Shown here: positions 37,711 to 48,885 of the stretch, in pieces
Layout: each line of letters begins with the position of its first letter
How positions within the stretch are numbered: the first letter of the stretch is position 1
Assembly: GCA_020852655.1 (NCBI GenBank)
Contig: JADZAI010000095.1
Span: forward strand, 53,335 to 117,334
Source of the DNA: Alphaproteobacteria bacterium
GTDB taxonomy: Bacteria > Pseudomonadota > Alphaproteobacteria > Micropepsales > Micropepsaceae
Length of the DNA stretch: 64,000 nt
Direction of reading: 5' to 3'
Made by a program: the position numbers and the translations under genes
The notes under the pieces: model-generated
Seen by the model: only the letters and a program-made list of their open reading frames with translations
What the model was told of the DNA's origin: nothing
The model's database searches: none

Positions 37711-37876
37711 GGCCCCGCGCCACCTCCCCTGGTGGATCATTGCCAAGCTGCCGCCTGGGGCGCATGGCGTCAAGGCATCTGGGCGAGGTAAGTCGTTCCG
37801 CTAGCAGGGAATTTTGCTGCTTGCGCCGGTTTCGCGTCGGTGCGAAAGACGATGCTCCCTTCTACGCCCCCATCCC

Positions 37877-38959
37877 ATGCATCTTGCAAGACTGTCCTTC
37901 GTCTGCGTGGCGGTTGCCCTCGGCGGCTGCACGGTGACCCGCTACGTCAATCCCTGCTACGGCGCCGGCCTGCTTATCCCGACCGATGCAACGGGCGACG
38001 AAATCGTCGCGGCGGCCGACAAATGCATCGCCGACGGCGGAGAACGGAAGCAGGGCTTGATCGTCCGGGCCGCCGGCCGCCTTCGGAATGAAGAATATGA
38101 CCGCTCGCTCGCCGATGCGGATGCTGCGATCGCACTCGACCCGACCTATGCCGACGCTTGGTATTACCGGGGCTATGCTAACGAGGAGGCCGGCAATCGG
38201 GAGGCCGCGGGCCGCGACTTCGACAAGGCGATCGATCTCGGCCTGGCGCCTGGCTATGCCTATCGCGCACGCGGCCGCCTGAAATTCATCGAGAATGATT
38301 TTCTCGGCGCCTACCGGGATTTCGACACGATCCTCAAGGCGAACCCCGACGACCAGGAAGCCTATCGGCTGCGGGGCTCGGCCGCGGCGGTGCTGGAACG
38401 CTTCGCCCAGGCCGAAGCCGATCTCACGCGGGCCATCGAACTCGACGGCGAGGACCTGCGTGCCTACAGCGCGCGCGGTTATGTGCGCTATCTCACGAAC
38501 CGCTATCCGGAAGCGGCCGCCGATCTGAAAATGGCCATGCGCGACAAGACGGAAGGGCTCAAGACCGCCTTCCTGTATCTGGCGATGCGGGCCGCGAACG
38601 ATCCCGAGGCCTGGGCCGAAATGCAGCGGCGCGCCGCCACCCTCGATCCGAACAGCTATCCGGGCGTGTTCCCGTATCTCTTCCTTGGCCAGGTCTCGAT
38701 CGACGACATGATCGGAATCGCCGAGCGTACGGGGAAGCACTCCCTGCCCGAGAACCAGTCCGAGGCGTTCTTTTACGCCGGCCAGCAGGAGCTGATGCAC
38801 GGCAATATCGCCGCCGCGCGGACATGGTTCGAGAAGACCCTGGCGACAGGCGTCATTCGCTTCGACGAGATTCGCGCCTCGCGCAAGGAGTTGCGAGCCA
38901 TGGGCGTTCCGGTGCCCTCGCCCGACCCCGAGGCGGGCAAGCTCTCGCGCGCCGATTAG
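37877..38959 (+). CDS. TPR-repeat lipoprotein
   Basis: A 360-residue protein with a lipoprotein signal (VAVALGGC, Cys18). Tetratricopeptide repeats span about 75-240 (LADADAAIALDPTYADAWYYRG, AYRDFDTILKANPDDQEAYRLRG, AEADLTRAIELDGEDLRAYSARG), and the C-terminal third has a further helical region (FFYAGQQELMHGNIAAARTWFEK). It is probably an outer-membrane-anchored periplasmic scaffold, role unknown. It reads against its neighbours, within a three-gene segment that interrupts the usual rpsA-ihfB pairing. The longer frame from 37814 would lose the signal peptide. Confidence 0.85.
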   Translation: MHLARLSFVCVAVALGGCTVTRYVNPCYGAGLLIPTDATGDEIVAAADKCIADGGERKQGLIVRAAGRLRNEEYDRSLADADAAIALDPTYADAWYYRGYANEEAGNREAAGRDFDKAIDLGLAPGYAYRARGRLKFIENDFLGAYRDFDTILKANPDDQEAYRLRGSAAAVLERFAQAEADLTRAIELDGEDLRAYSARGYVRYLTNRYPEAAADLKMAMRDKTEGLKTAFLYLAMRAANDPEAWAEMQRRAATLDPNSYPGVFPYLFLGQVSIDDMIGIAERTGKHSLPENQSEAFFYAGQQELMHGNIAAARTWFEKTLATGVIRFDEIRASRKELRAMGVPVPSPDPEAGKLSRAD

Positions 38960-38964
38960 GCAGC

Positions 38965-39726
38965 CTAGAAGAACAGGCCGAGGCGCGCCGCGCGGGCCAC
39001 GGCTTGGGCGCGGGTCCTGGCGCCCAGCTTTCGCTTGGCGCTCTCGACGTGCGAATGCGCGGTCGCCTGTGCGATCCCCAGGATGACGCTGATTTCCCAG
39101 TCGGATTTGCCGTCCGCGACAAAGGCCAGTGTATCGCGCTCGCGGGTCGTCAGCGGCACAAAGATATCCGCAGGGACCGGCGAGAGCGCCTTCATGCGAT
39201 CGTGGAGCGCCACGCAGGCCAGATCGATGGCGCGCCGTTCGCGGGGCGAGAGGTCTATGCGCTCGAACCCCATGGAAACGACGGCGCAGTATCCGCCGGG
39301 CCCGTGGACGGGGACGCCGATTCCGTTCTCGATCGAGAAGTCCGGCAGCGTCCGCCAGCCGTCCCAGGGCAACTCCGTTATGGCCGGCAGGATGTCGGAC
39401 CAGATGAAGCTCTCGGCGCGTGTCTGGATGCCGCGGATCATCGGGCTGTTGCGATCGAGATTTGCCCGTCTGTAGGCGTCCTCCCAGCCCGCAGGCGAAA
39501 TGCGTGCGTAGACATGCTGGTGGCGCGCCAGATGTTCCGTCGCGACGGTGGTGGCGCGCGAGGAATAGGCGCGGGCGAAGAAGGCGCGCACGCCCCAGGT
39601 CGACACGACGTCGAAAAACGCAGCGCCCGCGGCGGCCGAGGTCGGGGCCTCCTCGAAACGCTCGACGAGGTCCATGGCCAGCATCAAGCTGGAGGGCCTT
39701 CCCTGGTGGACGCCTCCGCTTCCCAT
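38965..39726 (-). CDS. LuxR-type regulator with autoinducer-binding-like domain (second of tandem pair)
   Basis: A 253-residue protein. The N-terminal domain resembles the AHL-binding fold: GWEDAYRRANLDRNSPMI...FIWSD keeps the residues equivalent to TraR Trp57, Tyr61, Pro71 and Trp85, but the Asp70 position is Ser. The C-terminal LuxR HTH is LTTRERDTLAFVADGKSDWEISVILGIAQATAHSHVESAKRKLGARTRAQAVA. No luxI synthase is in the window, so it is a solo. The ATG at 39726 follows the upstream regulator's stop after one base, suggesting coupling; an ATG at 39684 is an alternative. Confidence 0.87.
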   Translation of the reverse strand: MGSGGVHQGRPSSLMLAMDLVERFEEAPTSAAAGAAFFDVVSTWGVRAFFARAYSSRATTVATEHLARHQHVYARISPAGWEDAYRRANLDRNSPMIRGIQTRAESFIWSDILPAITELPWDGWRTLPDFSIENGIGVPVHGPGGYCAVVSMGFERIDLSPRERRAIDLACVALHDRMKALSPVPADIFVPLTTRERDTLAFVADGKSDWEISVILGIAQATAHSHVESAKRKLGARTRAQAVARAARLGLFF

Positions 39727-39727
39727 T

Positions 39728-40468
39728 TCAGGTCAATTCCATCGCTATCAGCTTGGCGACGGCCTGCGCGCGGGTGCGCGCCTCCAGCTTGCGCTTTGCG
39801 TTTTCCACATGGGAATGGGCCGTCGCCTGGGAGATGCCGAGGATCACCGAAATCTCCCAGTCGGACTTGCCGTCCGCCACGAAGGCGAGGCAGTCGCGTT
39901 CGCGCGGCGACAAGGGCGAAACGCCGGCCGACGGTCGTTCGGCCTGCGGAGACGGCCGCAGCCGCTCGAGGAGCATCATGCAGGACAGCTTGATGGCCTC
40001 GAGGTCGCGCCGGTCGAAGTCCGAACGCTCAAGCCAGAGGGTCAGGGCCTCGGCGGAGCGGCTGGGTCCGAAATGGGGTACGGCCAGCGTGTCGCCGACG
40101 CCGAACGCCGCCATTGCCTCATGGTAGGGCGCATAGCGACGCTGCTGGCCGGCCGTCGCTTCGCTGGCCAGGAAGGGACGCTGGAAGCGCGCCGCGCCCT
40201 GGGCCAGCGGACAGAGGTCGTCGGCGGCAATCTGCGCCTGGCTGCCCCGCCAGTCGGCGCGGCGGATATAGACGTAGTCCCTGGTCCTGTAGGCCGCGTT
40301 GATCTTGGGGTCTATCCAGTCCGGCGTCAGGTCGAAGGAGCGCGCCCAGATGCTGCGCGCACCCCAGGGGCGCAGGGCCTCCAACATGGCGACGCCCATC
40401 GCCTCGCTGCCGATTGCGCTGCCGCAGCGATCGATGAAGTCCAGCGCCTGGCCCAGAACGGTGCGCAT
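39728..40468 (-). CDS. LuxR-type regulator with autoinducer-binding-like domain (first of tandem pair)
   Basis: A 246-residue paralogue of the next gene. The two C-terminal HTH regions are almost identical over 50 residues (FVADGKSDWEISVILGI(S/A)QATAHSHVE), whereas the N-terminal domains are strongly diverged. Here Trp in DLTPDWIDPK is kept but the Tyr/Pro ligand positions are not, so AHL binding is doubtful. The HTH recognition helix has TAHSHVENAKRKL in place of the usual TVKTHV. The ATG at 40468 is chosen; a TTG at 40477 is possible. The gene is transcribed away from rpsA's terminator. Confidence 0.87.
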   Translation of the reverse strand: MRTVLGQALDFIDRCGSAIGSEAMGVAMLEALRPWGARSIWARSFDLTPDWIDPKINAAYRTRDYVYIRRADWRGSQAQIAADDLCPLAQGAARFQRPFLASEATAGQQRRYAPYHEAMAAFGVGDTLAVPHFGPSRSAEALTLWLERSDFDRRDLEAIKLSCMMLLERLRPSPQAERPSAGVSPLSPRERDCLAFVADGKSDWEISVILGISQATAHSHVENAKRKLEARTRAQAVAKLIAMELT

Positions 40469-40571
40469 CTTCCCCAAGATAACAGCGCTGAATTACGGCG
40501 AAAGATGGAACGCTTCGTATGGAAAACAAGTGTCGTTGGGCCCGGCAGGCCTCAAGGGCGCGTGAACAAGC

Positions 40572-40601
40572 AAAAGGGGCGCGAAGTCTCCTTCGCGCCC
40601 C
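40572..40601 (-). terminator. rho-independent terminator of rpsA
   Basis: A perfect 11-bp stem GGGGCGCGAAG / CTTCGCGCCCC with a TCTC loop; on the minus strand it is followed by TTTTG, 28 bases after the rpsA stop. Confidence 0.88.
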
Positions 40602-40628
40602 TCAGCGTTGCCGAATGACCGACGCGGA

Positions 40629-42395
<1,767 letters not shown>

Positions 42396-42478
42396 ACGGT
42401 AGAGGTTCTCCAGTTCAGTTCGTTACGGGCCGGCCGGTTTTTTCCGGCGGTCTCGCTCCGATCCTCGGACGCCAAAAC

Positions 42479-42508
42479 GCGCGTCAGGGCGTGACGCCCC
42501 TGGCGCGC
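42479..42508 (-). terminator. intrinsic terminator after cmk
   Basis: A GC-rich stem of about 13 pairs (GCGCGTCAGGGCG against CGCCC-CTGGCGCGC, with one bulged C and one G-T pair) and a TGA loop lies 23 bases past the cmk stop. On the minus strand it is followed by GTTTTGG. It separates aroA-cmk from rpsA. Confidence 0.7.
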
Positions 42509-42531
42509 TTCGAATTCCCCGGATCAAAGCT

Positions 42532-43173
42532 TCAGGCTTCGAGTTTGCCGCGCACCGCCTCAAGGGCCGCCGCGACGGCGGCGTCTATACTGAGTTCGGT
42601 GGTGTCCAGCAAGACTGCGTCGTCGGCGGGCTTCATCGGCGAGATCGGCCGGTCGGCGTCGCGGGCGTCGCGGGCCCGCAATTCCTCCAGCAGATGCTCG
42701 TAGGGCCGCCCCTTGCCGAGCGCGTCAAGCTCCCGCCAGCGCCGCCGGGTGCGCTCCTCGACCGTCGCCGTGATGAAGAGCTTCACGGTGGCGCCGGGGC
42801 AGATGACGGTGCCGATGTCGCGACCGTCCATCACGGCGCCTTTTCCGCCCGGCGGGTGGGCGGCGAAACTGGTCTGGAGCAGGCGCAGCCGCTGACGCAC
42901 CTCGGGCACCGCCGAAACCAGGCTGGCCGCCTCGCCGACCGGTCCAGTGCGCAGTTCCGGGTCCGGAATGACCCCGGGTTTGAACCGGTCACAGGCCTCG
43001 ATCGCGTCCTGGCGCGAGGCCGGGTCGCCGCCGGCGCGCAGCACCAGCGCGGCCACGCTGCGATAGAGCGAACCGGTATCGAGATGGTCGAAGCCGAAAT
43101 GCTTGGCCAGCGCCCGGGCGATGGTGCCCTTGCCCGATGCCGCCGTGCCGTCGATCGCGATGACCGGCGTCAC
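42532..43173 (-). CDS. cmk: cytidylate kinase
   Basis: A 213-residue P-loop kinase phosphorylating CMP/dCMP. Walker A is [47 protein letters not shown] and the LID-like [11 protein letters not shown] and [25 protein letters not shown] are typical. The start is GTG at 43173, overlapping the aroA stop by four bases (GTGA); the frame is open far upstream in antisense to nothing real but inside aroA in another phase, so only this start is plausible. Confidence 0.95.
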   Translation of the reverse strand: MTPVIAIDGTAASGKGTIARALAKHFGFDHLDTGSLYRSVAALVLRAGGDPASRQDAIEACDRFKPGVIPDPELRTGPVGEAASLVSAVPEVRQRLRLLQTSFAAHPPGGKGAVMDGRDIGTVICPGATVKLFITATVEERTRRRWRELDALGKGRPYEHLLEELRARDARDADRPISPMKPADDAVLLDTTELSIDAAVAAALEAVRGKLEA

Positions 43174-44519
43174 CGGTTCGTCCGGACGAGCCCGGCCCCC
43201 AACCCCGTCATCAGGTCCGAAAAGCCCGGAAAACTGGTCGCGATGAAGGCGGAGTCGTCGACCGTGATCTCGCGCTGCGCCCCGAGGCCGAGGCACAGGA
43301 ACGACATCGCGATCCGGTGGTCCATCTCCGTCGCGATCGTCGCACCGCCCGGCACGCCGCCGGGGCCGCGCCCCTCGACGATCAGGCCGTCCTCCAGCTC
43401 CGTCACCTTGACGCCGCAGGCGGCGAGGCCGCGCGCCATGGCGGCGATGCGGTCGCTTTCCTTGACCCGCAGCTCCTTCAGCCCGCGCATCACCGTCCGG
43501 CCCTCGGCGATGGCGGCGATGGCGGCGAGGATGGGGTATTCGTCGATCATCGAGGGGGCCCGTTCCGGCGGCACCTCGATGCCCTTCAGCGCGGAACTCC
43601 GCGCCGTGAGGTCCGCGACGGGCTCGCCGCCCTCGTCCCGCGCGTTCGCGATGGTGAGGTCCGCACCCATCTCCTGGAGCGTCTGGTAGAGGCCGGCGCG
43701 GGTCGGGTTCATCAGGACGCCCGTCACCGTGACGGCCGACTCCGCCGCCAGCAGCGCCGCCGCCAGCGGGAATGCCGCCGAAGACGGGTCCGCGGGAACG
43801 GCGATCGCAGCGGCCTTCAGCTCGGCATCGCCGGTGACCGATACGGCGATGCCGTCCTCGTGGCTCTCCGTCGTCACCGTCGCCCCGAAGGCGCGCAACA
43901 TGCGCTCGGTATGGTCCCGCGTCGCCTCGCGTTCGATGACGGTGGTCCGTCCGGGGGCTGCGAGGCCCGCCAGCAGGATCGCCGACTTGACCTGGGCCGA
44001 GGCCACCGGGCTCGCATAGGTCACCGGCCCGGGGTTTCGTGCCCCGCGAAGGGTGATCGGAAGCCGCCCGCCCTCGCGGCCCATCGCCTCCGTCCCGAAC
44101 AGGCGCAGCGGATCCAGCACCCGCCCCATCGGCCGCCGGCTCAGCGAGGCATCGCCGACGAAGGTGCAGGTGATCGGCGTCGTCGCGACGGCCCCCATGG
44201 CGAGCCGTACGCCGGTGCCCGAATTGCCGAAATCCAGCACCGTTTCGGGCTCGGCCCAGCCCCCGACACCCCGCCCGTGGACCTGCCAGGCGCCCTCGCC
44301 GGTGCGCTCCACCTGCGCCCCCAGCGCCGCCATCGCCGCCGCGGTGCGCAGCACATCCTCGCCTTCCAGCAGCCCGGAAATGCGGGTTTCCCCGACCGCC
44401 ATGGCCCCCAGGATCAGCGAGCGGTGCGAGATCGACTTGTCCCCCGGTACCCGCACCGATCCCTTGAGTCCCCTGGAGGGACGCGCGCGTAATGGCACGG
44501 CGGCGTGAGCTGACGTCAT
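43170..44519 (-). CDS. aroA: 3-phosphoshikimate 1-carboxyvinyltransferase (EPSP synthase), class II type
   Basis: A 449-residue shikimate-pathway enzyme. [79 protein letters not shown] and [14 protein letters not shown] follow the class II (Agrobacterium CP4-like) pattern rather than the E. coli type. At the position of CP4 Ala100 the motif reads GNSGTGVRL, with Gly as in class I enzymes. The ATG at 44519 gives the usual length. It is coupled to cmk. Confidence 0.95.
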   Translation of the reverse strand: MTSAHAAVPLRARPSRGLKGSVRVPGDKSISHRSLILGAMAVGETRISGLLEGEDVLRTAAAMAALGAQVERTGEGAWQVHGRGVGGWAEPETVLDFGNSGTGVRLAMGAVATTPITCTFVGDASLSRRPMGRVLDPLRLFGTEAMGREGGRLPITLRGARNPGPVTYASPVASAQVKSAILLAGLAAPGRTTVIEREATRDHTERMLRAFGATVTTESHEDGIAVSVTGDAELKAAAIAVPADPSSAAFPLAAALLAAESAVTVTGVLMNPTRAGLYQTLQEMGADLTIANARDEGGEPVADLTARSSALKGIEVPPERAPSMIDEYPILAAIAAIAEGRTVMRGLKELRVKESDRIAAMARGLAACGVKVTELEDGLIVEGRGPGGVPGGATIATEMDHRIAMSFLCLGLGAQREITVDDSAFIATSFPGFSDLMTGLGAGLVRTNR

Positions 44520-44663
44520 GGCTCCTGCAGATTCCGGTGAGGCGTGGTGCTTTTCTCTTTTGACAGCCGCGCGTGCGCGTGGCAATGGTCCCGGCCTTTC
44601 GCGGCACCCCGCGGCCTTCGGCGCCCCGGCTAAGCGCCAAACCTATCGCAGGACCAGGACTAA

Positions 44664-45194
44664 GTGGCTGATCCAAAGCTCGGCACAAAGCGGCAATGCC
44701 CGTCATGCGCTGCCCGTTTCTATGATCTCAACAAGAAGCCGAACGAGTGCCCCAAGTGCGGTACCGTCTTCGAGCCGGAAATCCTCCTGAAGCCGCGCAA
44801 GCCGCGCGTTGCGGAAAAGGTCAAGGAGGTGGCGCGACCAGAGCCTGAAGAAGAGGCCGAGGAAGAGGAAGCCGAGGAGAACGAGGACGAGGACGCCGAG
44901 GACGAAGTCGAGGACGTCGCCGAGGAAGCCGAAGAGATCGAGGCCGGCGAGGAAGTCGAGCCCGAGCTCGAGGAAGTCACCGATGACGAACTCGAGGACG
45001 GCGAAGAGGACGCCAAGGGGCCGAAGAAGCGCCGCGGCACCACCGAAGAGGTGGACCCTGACCTCGAGGAGTTCGACGACAGCGAACTCGAAGGCGACGA
45101 CGACGAGGACGACGATACGCTCATCGAGGACGAGGATGGCGACGACGACCTCAGCGACATCGTCGACGATCCCGACGTCGGCAAGGACGACTGA
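44664..45194 (+). CDS. FYDLN-acid domain protein (TIGR02300-type)
   Basis: A 176-residue protein. The N-terminus is a zinc-ribbon-like segment CPSCAARFYDLNKKPNECPKCG with two CxxC pairs around the FYDLN motif that names the family. The rest is extremely acidic (about 110 residues dominated by Glu and Asp, e.g. EEEAEENEDEDAEDEVEDVAEE), probably disordered. The family is almost confined to Alphaproteobacteria and its function is not established. The start is GTG at 44664 (a MADPKLGTK N-terminus) with AGGAC upstream. It is divergent from aroA and precedes tRNA-Ala, a usual place. Confidence 0.9.
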   Translation: MADPKLGTKRQCPSCAARFYDLNKKPNECPKCGTVFEPEILLKPRKPRVAEKVKEVARPEPEEEAEEEEAEENEDEDAEDEVEDVAEEAEEIEAGEEVEPELEEVTDDELEDGEEDAKGPKKRRGTTEEVDPDLEEFDDSELEGDDDEDDDTLIEDEDGDDDLSDIVDDPDVGKDD

Positions 45195-45277
45195 CGCAAT
45201 CTCTCTATTGCAGTTTTGAGGCGCGGCGATTATTGCTCCGCGCCTTCCGCGCCGGACCCCAAACCGGCGCACCGTGT

Positions 45278-45353
<76 letters not shown>

Positions 45354-45449
45354 AACCTCTCTCAGTAGATTAGAACTGCCGGTGCGCGGTTGCCGCAGGT
45401 GTGGTGACCGAAGCCACCCCAGCAAACTGCGCCTAAGCGCTGTCGGTCA

Positions 45450-45839
<390 letters not shown>

Positions 45840-45877
45840 CAGAGCCCCGTAACGTCCCTGCCCGGCGCCGGGCGGGT

Positions 45878-48388
45878 TCAGGCCGCAAGGCCCGGATCGC
45901 TGTCAGGTGCCCCTGCCTCTGCGACGGCTTGTTGCGGACCGGCTTCATACGCCGCCGGGGCGCTGCCCGACAATACCGCTTCCACGAGCCGCTCCGTTGC
46001 GACCGGCCGCTGGAGGATATGGCGGACCCCGCACTGGGTCAGCGCGATGCGTTCGCAGGGCCGCCCCGCCGGCCAGAGCAGGCTGACGGGGATGTCGCCC
46101 AGCGCCCGGCAGAGCGTGCGGAGCTCGGCCATGGCCGCCAGTGCGTCGGCGGGAAGCAGTTCGCCGTCCAGCACGGCGTGCCGGAAGCGGGCCTGTCCGC
46201 TGGCCGCCATCATCTCGGCTGGCGTGTCCACGGTGCGGACAGGGGCGCATTTCTCGGTCAGGACCGAACGGAGCACCTCGCGGCTCAGCGGGTTGGCGAT
46301 CGCGAGGAGGATTTCGTCGCGGCTTGCGGTTGCCGCACCCGGCGCAGCCGCGCTTGCGGGCGCATAGGGGACGCGCAAGCGGAAGGTCGAACCGACGCCG
46401 AGTTCGCTCGTGACGCCGATATCGCCGCCCATGATGCGTGCCAGGTTGCGGCAGATCGCGAGGCCGAGGCCGGAGCCGCCGAAGCGGCGTGAGATACTGG
46501 CGTCGACCTGCTGGAACGCTCCGAAGATCGTCTCGGTCTTGTCCTTGGGGATTCCGATCCCGGTGTCGGCGACGTCCAGCACCAGCATTGCGCCGGCATC
46601 CGGGCCGCCGGCCCTGGCGCTGATGCGGACCCAGCCGGCTTCGGTGAACTTCACGGCATTCGCCACCAGGTTGAAGACGATCTGGCGCAGCCGCTGCTCG
46701 TCGGCGACGATCCGGGGCAATGGCTCGTCCACCGCCAGTTCCACGCTCACGCCCTTGCGCGCGCCCTCGGCGGACCACAACTGGACGATCTCCCGGAGCA
46801 TCGCCATGGGGTCGAACTCGGTCGGCGACAGATGCAGTTCGCCCTTCTCGATCCGGGCGACGTCGAGGATGTCGTCGACCAGCGCCTTCATCGTCTTGCC
46901 GGCGCCGTGGATCGTTTCGACGTGTTCGCGCAGGGCGGGCGGCACGTCCTGTCCGCCGAGCAGGAACTGCGTCATGCCGAGGATTCCGTTCAGCGGCGTG
47001 CGCAGTTCATGGCTCGTCATTGCGAGGAATTCCGTGCGCGCACGCAGCGCGGCCTCTAGGGCGGTGTTGGCCGCGTTCAGGCTTTCGTTCGCCTCGCGGG
47101 TCTGGTTGCGGCTCTGCCTGATCGAGAAATAGCCATAGAGGCTCAGAAAGCTGAGCAGGCCTGCGGCGAAGAGCGCTGTATAGAGGAAGCGGCGGTTCGT
47201 GTCGGACAGGCGGGCGTCGCGTTCGAGCTGCCCCGCCTTCAGGTTCGAGATGTTGAGCTGCTGGTTCGCGAAGTCGAACTGCGCCGCCATCAAGGCCGTA
47301 TTGGTCGACGACATGACATCACGCGCCTCGTCGTCGAGCCGCTTGAACGCCTCCAGATGGGCCAGCGCCCGTGCCGCCTCGCCGCGCGCCTTGAATATCT
47401 GGTGGGCGGTCTTGTGGAATTCCCGGAAGGGCATCGTCGTCTGGTTGAGATCGACGCCGGCGAACGCCCGTTCGATGAAGGCCGCGGCGGAGGGCAGGTC
47501 GTTGCGCGCCAGCGCCACCTGCGCCTCGACGCCCCAGAGGAACGGCGCCCAGCCGGCCGAGGGGCCGGTCGCCAGCTTGAGGCCCGCCTCGGCGGTCGCC
47601 TCCGCCGCGTCGAGCTGACCGTCGAGCAATTGGGCGGAGGCGATGTTGTTGAGAATGCGGACTTCGAGCAGGCCGCTATGCAGTCCCTTGGCGATCTCCA
47701 GCGCACGCTGGAATTCGGCCTCGGCTTCCTTCAGGCGCCCGAGCTCCTTCAGCGCATTGCCGCGGTTGTTGGCCGCCGCGAGATTGAGAGCAGGGTCCTC
47801 GCCATAGGCTTCGGCGGATTGTTCGTAATACTGGAGCACGCGCTCATAGTCGCCGGCATCGCTGTAGATCGAGCCGATGTTCTGGAGTGCGATCGCGCGG
47901 CTGCGGGCGGCGCCGATCTTCTGGAAGATGTTGTGCGCCTGCTGGAAATCGGAAAGCGCCTGACTGACCTCGCCGGTCGTCGCGGCGATCGCCGCGCGGG
48001 TCATGAGCAGATCCCCGTTCAGCTTCGTGCCGGCTCCCCTGGCCTCGACCAATGCGAGGCCGGCATCGACCAGCGGGCGGGCGTCGCGCGGACGGTTCAG
48101 CCGGCCCAGCGCTTCCGCCTGGAGCCAGTCGGCGGCTGCGAGCGCGAGGTCACGCCCCGCCGGATCGCCGATCGTCTCGGCGAGGGCGCCCGCCTCGCGC
48201 GCGTGCGAAAGCGCCAGCTCCGGATCGCCCATCATCGCCGACTTTGCCTCGGCCACCGCCGCTTCGAAAGCGGACGAACCGGCGAGGCGGTCTGTGACGG
48301 CAGACGGCGGCGCAGGCGCCGCCTGCGCCGGTGCCGGCAGCGCCGCGACGCCGCACAACACGGCGCCTGCCAGAAGCGCGCGCATCAT
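45878..48388 (-). CDS. sensor histidine kinase with N-terminal TPR domain and degenerate C-terminal receiver
   Basis: An 836-residue membrane kinase. A signal-like N-terminus is followed by a periplasmic helical TPR region (about 60-350, e.g. AEAEFQRALEIAKGL), a transmembrane helix (about 400-423) and a coiled segment. HisKA has the phospho-His at 460 (AMTSHELRTPLNGILG), then HATPase motifs NLVANAVKFT, DVADTGIGIP and GGSGLGLAI. The last ~110 residues look like a receiver that keeps an Asp (AVLDGEL) and a Lys-less QRPV loop but lacks the acid pocket, so it is probably not phosphorylated. Family resemblance is to TPR-HKs. The start at 48388 leaves a signal peptide. Confidence 0.87.
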   Translation of the reverse strand: MMRALLAGAVLCGVAALPAPAQAAPAPPSAVTDRLAGSSAFEAAVAEAKSAMMGDPELALSHAREAGALAETIGDPAGRDLALAAADWLQAEALGRLNRPRDARPLVDAGLALVEARGAGTKLNGDLLMTRAAIAATTGEVSQALSDFQQAHNIFQKIGAARSRAIALQNIGSIYSDAGDYERVLQYYEQSAEAYGEDPALNLAAANNRGNALKELGRLKEAEAEFQRALEIAKGLHSGLLEVRILNNIASAQLLDGQLDAAEATAEAGLKLATGPSAGWAPFLWGVEAQVALARNDLPSAAAFIERAFAGVDLNQTTMPFREFHKTAHQIFKARGEAARALAHLEAFKRLDDEARDVMSSTNTALMAAQFDFANQQLNISNLKAGQLERDARLSDTNRRFLYTALFAAGLLSFLSLYGYFSIRQSRNQTREANESLNAANTALEAALRARTEFLAMTSHELRTPLNGILGMTQFLLGGQDVPPALREHVETIHGAGKTMKALVDDILDVARIEKGELHLSPTEFDPMAMLREIVQLWSAEGARKGVSVELAVDEPLPRIVADEQRLRQIVFNLVANAVKFTEAGWVRISARAGGPDAGAMLVLDVADTGIGIPKDKTETIFGAFQQVDASISRRFGGSGLGLAICRNLARIMGGDIGVTSELGVGSTFRLRVPYAPASAAAPGAATASRDEILLAIANPLSREVLRSVLTEKCAPVRTVDTPAEMMAASGQARFRHAVLDGELLPADALAAMAELRTLCRALGDIPVSLLWPAGRPCERIALTQCGVRHILQRPVATERLVEAVLSGSAPAAYEAGPQQAVAEAGAPDSDPGLAA

Positions 48389-48430
48389 GGCCGACCGATC
48401 CTCATGCGCGGAACATTGGCCCCGCAACGC

Positions 48431-48445
48431 TTAAGGGCGGCATAA
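48431..48445. promoter_or_regulatory. near-consensus CtrA-type box (TTAA-N7-ATAA) before the sensor kinase
   Basis: TTAA, seven bases, ATAA: one mismatch from consensus, 43-57 bases before the kinase ATG, almost the same distance as the exact box before the DUF2336 gene. A second TTAA follows at 48454. Weak on its own. Confidence 0.3.
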
Positions 48446-48485
48446 TCCGGTGGTTAAATTGGGCGCGGCCGCCCTGCGGCGTCCA

Positions 48486-48875
48486 TCACGCCAGGATGAG
48501 ATCCGACGTTTCGCTGGCGACCTGCTTCGCGATGAGAGCAAGCAGGCGTTGCAGTTCTACCGGCTTGTGCAGGATGTCGGTTGCTCCCACAGCCAGACAT
48601 TGTGCCCGCATATGCACGCCGGCATCGGCCGTCACCGCAATGATCGGGACGGATGCCTTCGCGTCGTGCCGCGCCCGGATGTGCGCGATCGCCTCGAGGC
48701 CGTCCATGCGCGGCATGCGTATGTCCATCAGCACGACGCCGTAGCTGTTGGCCTCGATCATCGCGAGACCTTCCGCTCCGTCGACGGCTTCGTCCGGCAC
48801 CATGCCGACGCCCGCCAGCAAGGCGCGCATGACCTTGCGGTTCATGGCGTCGTCCTCGACGTAGAGAATCTTCAT
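48486..48875 (-). CDS. single-domain response regulator (second of two paralogues)
   Basis: A 129-residue receiver: YVEDD acid pocket, Asp51 in VVLMDIRMPRMDG, IAVTADA and ILHKPVE with Thr and Lys. No output domain. It matches the regulator at 45450-45839 residue by residue in the core and at the same Asp51 position; the two differ mainly in the last helix. The ATG at 48875 is ten bases after the S8 protease stop, and its own stop lies 97 bases before the kinase start, so protease, regulator and kinase may be co-transcribed. Confidence 0.9.
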   Translation of the reverse strand: MKILYVEDDAMNRKVMRALLAGVGMVPDEAVDGAEGLAMIEANSYGVVLMDIRMPRMDGLEAIAHIRARHDAKASVPIIAVTADAGVHMRAQCLAVGATDILHKPVELQRLLALIAKQVASETSDLILA

Positions 48876-48885
48876 CGCACTGCCC

